Shown piece by piece: positions 56,170 through 64,000 of a DNA stretch of 64,000 nucleotides. The notes below the pieces were generated by a model that was not told the DNA's origin, did not search any database, and saw nothing but the letters and a program-made list of their open reading frames with translations. The number at the start of each line of letters is the position of its first letter. Positions within the stretch are counted from its first letter, which is position 1. Both the position numbers and the translations under genes were made by a program. This DNA comes from Galeruca laticollis (Eukaryota > Arthropoda > Insecta > Coleoptera > Chrysomelidae). The stretch is taken from positions 136,908,299 to 136,972,298 of the forward strand of contig OY998176.1 in NCBI GenBank assembly GCA_963921935.1, written 5' to 3'.

Positions 56170-56265
56170 GTGAGTGAATTGATTTATTAATATATAGGTG
56201 TTTAACAAAGAAATTTTCACAGGAATAGTAGATATTAGGTATAGGTCAATATTTTGATTTATTAA

Positions 56266-58638
56266 CCCTTAGCTGGTGACATGTCATTTGAGTCGCATAG
56301 TTGGTAACATGGAGTCTGATAGACTCTTATATATAAGATGAAGCTTCACAATATTAGTGAAATAAAAATTAAATCAATATCTGAAAAAAACTAATAGGTA
56401 ACCTTTTCTTTATAATTTTATTGCAAAATAAAGAACAAAAGTGTTTGCAATATAACAATTTTTAGGAAATACCAGAGATATTGCTATATCTTAAATGAAA
56501 AAAAAAATAATGTAATTTTAAACGATAATAAACCAACTAAGACAAAAATCGAATTAAAAATCGTGTCTGGCGTAAGTAAAGAGATTATTCCATAAAACAA
56601 CATAAATGTCTCTCTGAAAAATTAACAACTAAACAATTCACCACCCCGTAGTTGTTAGCCAAAATAAACGCTAGTCATTTTTATTTTCACAGCACTGCTA
56701 ACAGCATTTTCGTGCACATTGGAGGCATATAGGTCTTTTACATTCAAAACAAATATAACATGTTTTTCTTTTCTTCTGAGATGGACATATGTAGCAGTAT
56801 TTGCGGATTTCCAATTTAGTTTCTTCAGTTTCCCCAGGATTTTCCTCTATTTTGAGAATTCTGGATATGATAGATTTGAGTTCCCGTGGAATGTTTTTTT
56901 GTAATCTTCTACGCATTTGGTCTTCTACTAACGCACTACAAAGTTGTTTGATGTAATCAAATCTTGATAACTCGTTTCCAGAAGCAGAAGAATATACGAT
57001 GTATGAGGTAACACTGCAAATGTCAATAATATAAAAAATTGCCATGGGCCATCTGCAAGTTCGGCGGCTACAAGAATATTTCACAGTTTTCTCATCTACA
57101 GTGTCTACACCACCCTTTGTTAAATTATACCATGATATAATTTCTGGAATGTTCTTTTCGTTTTTTCGGTACATAAGATAACAAGGTTAAATGTTTTGTG
57201 AAACCATATAAACTTTCACCAACTTGTCTATTGTTACTTGGTAGAAATTGAGTAGGAATTTCTCCTTTATTTTGTTTCAAGGTTCCAACAAGCGTTAGTC
57301 CCTTTTCCAGTAAACAATTTGCTGCTTGGACAGATGTATACCAATTGTCTGTTGTTATATTCCGATTTGAATTATACAGCGGCTTACATAATCTCAAAAC
57401 AACCTGAGTGGGTATACCCAGTTTTTTTTCATCGGAAGTTAGACCGTAGCCATCAGTTCCTTTTCCAGCATATATATACGCATTGTACACATAACTCGTA
57501 CGTGCATCTGTCAAACACTGAATTTTTATCCCGTATTTGCATGTTTTTTTTTGAATATACATTTTAAATGCACACCTTCCACGAAATGATACTAACATTT
57601 CGTCGATAGTGGCACTTGCTCCTACTATATAACTTTTTTGTATACTTTGTACAAATAATTCAAAAAAATCATGAATTGCCGCATCTGGATGAATAGTTTT
57701 CCTTTGAGGTCTGTCATCCGGATTATCAAATCTCATAGCCACCAATAGTGTAAGAAATCTTTTTTCTGACATCACCGCACGAAACACTTCTCTGCCAATA
57801 CCGTCAGTAGCGAAGAGGCTTCTGATATCTTCATGATTTGATTTGAAGATGGACGTATACAATAAGACTCCTAAAAAAGATTTCATTTCAACAAGATCGA
57901 TGTCACATAGTTCGGGTTTATCATATCGTCTATATTTTTCTCGCATTTTTGCCAATTTAACATTTGTCCATTGAATACATACTTCGTACATTTCCGAAGA
58001 AAACATTCTATGAAAAAACTGTGAAGGCATATTACCTTCCGGTTGATTGCGTGCCATTGGAAGTCGAATTATATTATGCGCTAATGTGCGAACATTTCTA
58101 ACTGGTTCAGCTTTAGCGCACTTGAATTTTTTCTTTTTACCCTTTCCATAAAAATATTGTTCCGTTTTCTCACTTTCCGGAATATCACTTGCAGAATCAC
58201 TTGACTGGATATTTTCCATGCAGTTAGCATCTTCATTTGGATTTTCTCAATCACTAACATCCATTTCACTAACTGAGTCATGATCGCTTTCTATATAATT
58301 ATCACCTGTCTCTTCGTCACTAGTATCACCCTCTTCCTCATACCATTTTAAACACTTTTCTTCAAAATCGGGATCTAAAACGTTAACTTCTTCGCGAAAT
58401 TTTGACATGATGCAGTTTTTTATTTGTAACACAACTGGTGACACGGAGTCTCAGAGACTCCACTAGTAACGTTGCAGAGTTTGCGAAAGAGCAATTGTGA
58501 TACCTCTTTCACAGCTTGAATTACACTAAAAGGTATGAAGCTACTGCATCGCACATGAACTTGCTCGAATTCATAGTGGGGGAAAAGTGTAAGTAAATGG
58601 CGCGCGGAGTCTGACAGACTCTGCGTCACCAGCTAAGG
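56266..58638 (-). mobile_element. piggyBac transposon with TTAA duplication
   Basis: Both ends start CCCTTAGCTGGTGAC and are flanked by TTAA (56262-56265 and 58639-58642), the diagnostic piggyBac target. 2.37 kb long, transposase on the minus strand. Palindromes GAGTCTGATAGACTC (near 56311), GAGTCTCAGAGACTC (near 58445) and GAGTCTGACAGACTC (near 58608) lie just inside the ends. It is inserted in an intron of the serine protease gene. Confidence 0.95.
56698..58408 (-). pseudogene. piggyBac transposase, one stop and one frameshift
   Basis: Starts MSKFREEVNVLDPDFEE at 58408 with an acidic N-terminus, meets TGA at about 58246 (after SEMDVSD), and continues in frame from ENPNEDANCMEN through FFHRMFSSEMYEVC. 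Catalytic Asp regions: ATIDEMLVSFRGRC (about 57600), ITTDNWYTS (about 57345) and, after a one-base frameshift near 57170, GGVDTVDEKTVKYSCSRRT. All three are kept. The C-terminal Cys-rich domain CYICPSQKKRKTCYICFECK and PICLQCARKCC is also present. With only two lesions this is a recent loss. Confidence 0.92.
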
Positions 58639-58642
58639 GTTA

Positions 58643-60698
58643 AAAAACATGAAAAATTTTTAGGTACTTAGGAATGCATTTATAATTTCCTATTATTTAG
58701 TTACATCAAGTTTTGACTGTATACGTCTATTAGAATATTGTCTAAAATAGGGTTTAAAATTTAACATTTCAACAAAAATGTTAAACAGCTTTATGAAACA
58801 ACTTATCTTACTTTTATGCCAAAATAAAATAACAGGTTGTTTCAAAAAGTGTTCAAACTTTGTGTGACTGTTTTCATTTGTTTATTTAAGAAAAAACAAT
58901 ATACTTAGGTATAATTTAGAACACCTTCAGTATTTTCTTGGCTTGCCATCTAGTAGTAGCTAGTAAACTGTGACTAATCATGCAGGTCTCTTCCTTTATT
59001 TTTTCCCTGTTGGTGAATAGTAACCTTCCACCACAATAGATGGCGCAGCACTCGACGAAACTTTGTGGCTTCAGCCTTAGTACAGGAGATTCCATTCTTC
59101 CCCGTATTAAAAGTATTTATCTATGGTTGACAGGCGTCAATTTTTTGGTTGGTTTCGCGGTAACTATACCAGTTATAATTAAGAAGGGCGTTACTGAATA
59201 TTACTCATTTAAAAATTTGTAATATTACGGTGTTGCTGCAATGAATATTTTAAAATATTTCTTAAATACTACAAAATTAGGTAGTGTACTACTATTCTAG
59301 TACTTGTAGCTGGAACTCAAGCATCTACTTGGGGTTTGCAAACAAAACATGTAGCATACTGTTGGAGAATCAACATTTTGATGAAGCGGACGAGTGATCA
59401 CCCAGCCAGGCAGGTGACGTGAAAACACGTCGATTTCGGGAGATTTAAGGTGATTAGACGCTGAATTAGGTATAAAATTTCCCCAAAATGTAACGTGCTT
59501 TTAAAAATGATGAAAAATATATATGTATTTAAAATTTGTAATTAAACTTAACTGTGGTTTATAGGTACTTAACTAAATAAAACAACATTAAGTCATTAAG
59601 TGTAAACAGTTCATAGTGGGAACCAAAATTCAACGTCAAATGACGTGTTTATATTCACCATTTTGTTACGTATACAGTATTTGTACCATTTTTCCATTTT
59701 AAAAATATTATAATTCAATTTCACTTTTATTAAAAATACCAACGATTTTGCATAAAATTTTTATCTAAAAGTATCAAAATCAAAGTCGCTAACGAAAGAA
59801 GAGAAAGAGAAGAGATTCATGAAAATGAAGAAACCTAACCTAAAAATATCCTGAACATGCCCAAAGGCACATGTTTTGTTTCAACAGGTTATCTGGTATT
59901 TATTCAGTTTCAGTATTCAGTTAGTGAATATAGCGGAAGAGTAAAAAACAAGACGGAAGTCGGCAGTGTTATCAATCTTTTTAAGTGTTAATCAGTGAGT
60001 ACAAGATGTTTCTAGGCGTTGAATTGAATTCAATATAACGTATCAAAATTTAATTCTTTTAAGAAATAAAAATATGTTAAAAATTGAATTTTCGCCAAAT
60101 CTTCATTTGCATTTTTCTCGACACCAGCATTTTTTTCACATGTCCTACTCTTGCTCTGAGGCGACGATATAGCTCCATTTCGATTACTGAGATAGATACA
60201 CTTTGGTTGTTTTTTATTTTTGTGGTTTTTCGCTAAAAAACTTCAATTAATTAATCTCCAGGTTATGCCTCAGTAGTTGAATTTTTTGATAACTCTGTCT
60301 GACATCTAGGTAATTTCCTTCAAATGACAAAATATAGAAACTATTATGTTGTACAGTTCACAGCATAGGCAAAGATAAGGATTTGTTTGCTTTAGTAATA
60401 TGAGGTTCAAATATTTCTGTGTTATATTGTTTTTCCTATTGTGTGAATTAACAAAATAGTCCTGACATTGAATGAAAATGAACTAACAATAGAAATAAAA
60501 ACGGTCTACCATTTGTTGAAGATACACTCAAAACTAGAAGAGCACTTCAGCATACTTACACTAACAATTTTCAGAAATTGTGAATTTTTAAGCAGCGATG
60601 TTTCACAGTGCTATTCATACATGTTATATGATAAATATTTTTATAACTCTGTCAGTAATCAGTTTTGAATAAACATATCGAATGAAATGTAATCTTAC
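58643..60698. other. Protease intron, no feature recognised
   Basis: AT-rich intronic sequence between piggyBac and the activation-site exon. No domain recognised; the 60-codon plus-strand frame at 59040 has no known match. Confidence 0.4.
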
Positions 60699-60853
60699 CA
60701 TATGTGGAAATTCTCGTTTCCCTGCCTTGGTACCTCCAACTATCAGTTTTTGATTTTGGAATGGGCATTCAAGAATCTTTGAAAAACTTGTAGATATTGA
60801 TAAAGTTGGATTCTCTATTTTTTCGTAAGCATATTGCGAATATGATTGACACA
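60699..60853 (-). CDS. Snake-like serine protease, exon with activation site
   Basis: After acceptor TTGTAG: VCQSYSQYAYEKIENPTL, the linker to ECPFQNQKLIVGGTKAGK and REFPHM, ending at GTAAGA in phase 0 with the His exon. Cleavage after the Lys before LIVGG would free the mature N-terminus; the Cys in ECP would keep the light chain attached. VCQSYSQYAYE fits the linker after a clip domain. The clip domain and signal peptide are not found and should lie further right, possibly past 61 kb or outside the window. In insects, such proteases act outside the cell in patterning or immune cascades. Confidence 0.88.
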
Positions 60854-61371
<518 letters not shown>

Positions 61372-61429
61372 CAGCGTTTCTCAACCTGTGGGGCGCGCCC
61401 TCCTAGGGGGACCCCACAACTCTACGTGA

Positions 61430-62230
61430 GGGGAGCGCAACTTCCTATTTTAACTCATCAACACGTTGTAAAAATTTCCCACGCGATAACCATCTGGCAT
61501 CGGAGTAAAATTGCAACGTCGAATGTTCTGCACCCATATCTTTACAAAGTGCTTCAAAGATTCTTGATTTCAGGGGTCTCATTTTATATAATTTATTACA
61601 GTTACAAGCGTCGCTAGCACAATATTGAAGCCAAGACTCATTTCTTTGGAAGCCAGAGCATATCTGTGGATCATGCAATGTGTCCAGACACATTGCGGTG
61701 ATTTTTATTTAACAAGTGCTTGTACACGTTAGAATCTTCCAGACATCGTACAAGCACCATCGGTGCATATTCCAACGTCAATCTTCCACTCTATGTTTTT
61801 CTCATTAATAAAATCATTTAAAATATCATACAAAGCGAGTGCTCTTGCTTTGAGTTCTATGGGTTTGCAGAAAAGTAGTTCTTCTTCTGCCGATATACAA
61901 TCAAAAAATCAGACAAAGGCAATCGAATGAGCGTCTTTATTGCTATCTGTTGTCTCGTCAAGCTGAATCGAAAACAATTTGTCACGCAACTTCTCAATAA
62001 GCTGATGCTGTACATCTTAGTCCATATCATCAATTCGGCGGGCAACAGTATCATTTGATAGAGGTATGGATTGCAATTGTTTGGCAAAATTATCTCCTAA
62101 CAATGTCCATCAAAGCTGGCAGAATAAGGACTTCACCAAAGGTGTGAGCCGTTTTACATCTGGTTATTTTATATGATACTTTGTAAGAGGCAAGTAGTGA
62201 ACCAGCAACAAGTACTGATATAGCAATGAA
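61430..62230 (-). pseudogene. hAT transposase fragments (ZBED5-like)
   Basis: Minus strand: DTVARRIDDMD-like and LRDKLFSIQLDETTDSNKDA-like sequence across frames (about 62080-61910; visible pieces include LPLSDFLIVYRQKK), then a region with DGAPS-type motif near 61760, and MRPLKSRIFEALCKDMGAEH with ARWLSRGKFLQRVDEL (about 61600-61445). These are the conserved blocks of hAT transposases related to ZBED5/FAM200 proteins. Stops and frame changes are frequent, and the C-terminal dimerisation domain is missing. Confidence 0.75.
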
Positions 62231-62243
62231 TTACACTAAAAAC

Positions 62244-63590
62244 CCGCAAGGAAGATTGGGACATTGCTAAGAAAATATTTACCAGACAACGATTGGAATG
62301 GGCAACCATATGAAGCACCAAGAGTAGATGGAATATTTCCAGCACTCTTGCAGCAAGGGATAGAGGAGATTCCTCCTCACCTGCTGAAGATTACAAGAAG
62401 CAGTCTAGCAGTGGGTTTAATACCTAGAAAATGGAGAAGGGCAAGGTTAACCTTCATACCAAAAATAGGGAAAAAAGATGGGACCGATCCCCAATCTTTT
62501 AGAACCATCTGTCTAACATCGTTTCTACTCAAAACGATGGAGAAAGTAGTGGATAACTACATAAGAATTAAGAAGCTGGAGAATATACCACTTCATAAAC
62601 ATCAGCATGTCTACAGAGCGAGTCGATCAACTCATACGGCTCTGTATCAGCTGACCGAAGTCATCTTGAGAACTCCGAACAACAAAGAAATCGCAATGTG
62701 CGCATTCCTAGATATATATGGGGCTTTTGACAACACAACTCATGTGTCTGCGCTAAAAAGGCGAGGAGTAAATCAAGCCATTGTAAAATGGATGTATAAG
62801 TTGTTGACGACGAGGATAGCTGAGACACAGGTGGGGAATCAAACCACCACAGTTAATTCCACTCGGAAGACACCTCAAGGGGAAGTGTTATCTCCCCTCC
62901 TCTATGGAACCTCGTAGTAGATGAGTTGCTCTACAGGCTAACGGAGCTTGGCTTCGAATGTATAAGCAATGCTGATGACATAGTTCTAATAGTCAGAGGC
63001 AAGTTCGAGAGCACCTTGTGTGATGTATTAGAAAAGAGCCTCAGAATTATCGATCAATGGAGCTTGTCAGTCGGGCTGAACATTAACCCAAACAACTCCA
63101 TAGTAATTCCATTTACACGGAAAAGAACACTTCCAGCCATGGAACTCATACCCTTAAACGCGGAAATCATAGAATGGAAATCAGAAGTTAAATATCTAGG
63201 GATAACCCTAGACAGTAAGCTTCTGTGGAATAAGCATGTTGAAATAACTGCTAGTTAAGCAATAAGAGCTTTGATGGTGTGCAGAAATCTAGTTGGTAAG
63301 AGTTGGGGCTGTAACCCAAAAATACTGCGATGAATGTAGACCATGATTGTGAAACCAGCAATTACGTATGGGGCAATAGTTTGGCATACAAAAGCAAGTC
63401 AGTACAGCACGAAGAAGGCCCTCGACAAAGGTCAAAGGCTTGCCTGTGTGTGTATCACTGGAACTATGAGATGTCCTTCGTAAATGACAGAGGGCAGATG
63501 AGAAACACGATTGTGGCTTTACGTTACGCTTTACCTACCTATATAGATGGGATGTAGAGAAGCGACATTGCCAAGTTTCAATAAATTCAC
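62244..63590 (+). pseudogene. Non-LTR RT fragment inserted in hAT
   Basis: Plus strand: RVDGIFPALLQQGIEEIPPH, WRRARLTFIPKIGKKDG, motif A CAFLDIYGAFDNT, motif B KTPQGEVLSPLLYG (about 62870-62910), then after a break CISNADDIVLIVRGKFES (62960), IVIPFTRKR, VKYLGITLDSKLLWNKHV and a thumb with ITYGAIVWHTKASQ, fading by 63560. R1/LOA or Jockey-type organisation. The tyrosine of YADD is Asn here, and stops at 62915, 63256 and 63334 confirm decay. 5' endonuclease absent. Confidence 0.85.
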
Positions 63591-63904
63591 TTATTCTCGG
63601 TAATATTGAAAATCTGTAATTTAAGTTATATATTAGGCTGTAGGCCTAGAGTACTAGAGTCTAGGGATAATGATTAGGATATAAATTTTCAACGTATAAT
63701 ATTCGTCGTAATTTAGTATTATATGGAAATAGAGGTAGAGGGGCACCATAAAAATTTTTATTGAAAATTGGGCACCGAATACTGAAAGGTTGAGAAACGC
63801 TGGTATATATCGATTAGTACCCGTGGTGCATACAAACTTTTATGTCATACCAGTTCATTTTGAATAATAAATATTGATATTGATAAGTATTGAAGTGGAT
63901 AATA

Positions 63905-64000
63905 TGTCAAAAAGATTTTGAAATACCCGACGAAATTGCAATTAAGGCTGAAGTGGCAACGCAAAACCTGTTACCAAGAAAATCCAGATACTCATACGAG
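63905..64000 (+). CDS. Start of a Crypton-like tyrosine recombinase (partial)
   Basis: The frame is open to the window edge: DFEIPDEIAIKAEVATQNLL, then PRKSRYSYE. The pattern of an acidic start followed by LLP-KS---YE matches the N-terminal SAM-like segment that precedes the catalytic domain in insect Crypton-type tyrosine recombinases, as I recall them. The start codon is not certain, and the catalytic Arg/His/Tyr would lie outside the window. Confidence 0.35.

Larger units (their letters stand above)
61372..63802 (-). mobile_element. hAT transposon with 8-bp target duplication
   Basis: Ends CAGCGTTTCTCAACCT (left) and the same sequence in complement on the right form a 16-bp inverted repeat. 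The 8-bp GTATATAT is duplicated outside (61364-61371 and 63803-63810). Length, ends and duplication are diagnostic of hAT. A non-LTR element occupies most of its right half. Confidence 0.93.

Overview
The window looks like an AT-rich insect nuclear genome. Genes are split by GT-AG introns, AATAAA signals follow the stop codons, and the two recognisable host genes are metazoan or arthropod families: a Ret-type receptor tyrosine kinase and a snake-like clip serine protease. The mobile elements (Jockey/I-group and L2-like non-LTR elements, Penelope-like elements, Ty3/gypsy, piggyBac, hAT, MITEs) also fit an insect, perhaps a beetle, but the species cannot be fixed from the sequence.

Layout. 1-4.6 kb: a decayed RNase H-bearing non-LTR element, then a candidate solo LTR with 32-bp tandem repeats. 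5.56-18.18 kb (+): the last five exons of Ret, covering the kinase C-lobe and tail. They are interrupted by an 11-kb intron holding a Jockey fragment, an I-like element, and a Penelope-like element (PLE) with 1.1-kb inverted arms inserted into the I-like element's ORF1. 19-24 kb: a degenerate gypsy element with a 4-bp target duplication, inside a probable mariner-type MITE. It keeps gag and integrase, but its protease/RT region is replaced by a non-LTR ORF1-like coding stretch. 24-28 kb: PLE remains, namely a 97-bp tail insertion and a near-perfect 840-bp palindromic copy with a 12-bp target duplication and a probable hammerhead ribozyme, then a long TTAC microsatellite. 28-39 kb: a MITE, non-LTR elements and a hairpin-forming satellite array. 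39.4-48.1 kb (-): a young gypsy element with open gag and pol joined by a textbook GGGAAAC -1 frameshift site; the outer half of its upstream LTR is replaced by a PLE scrap.

48.9-60.9 kb (-): four exons of the clip serine protease (His, Asp and Ser all visible). One intron carries a gypsy shell whose middle is occupied by a DNA transposon encoding an unassigned insect transposase-like protein. Another carries a THAP-domain fragment and a piggyBac with TTAA duplications. 61.4-63.8 kb: a hAT element with an 8-bp duplication, itself invaded by a non-LTR element. The right edge opens a reading frame resembling the N-terminus of a Crypton-like tyrosine recombinase.

The host genes show no shared function. 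The dominant theme is nested transposition into introns. The observations most worth following are the DNA transposon at 50.2-53.4 kb, the ribozyme-bearing palindromic PLEs, the chimeric gypsy with a short predicted membrane ORF, the frameshift signal, and the hairpin satellite. All ends of degenerate elements are approximate.
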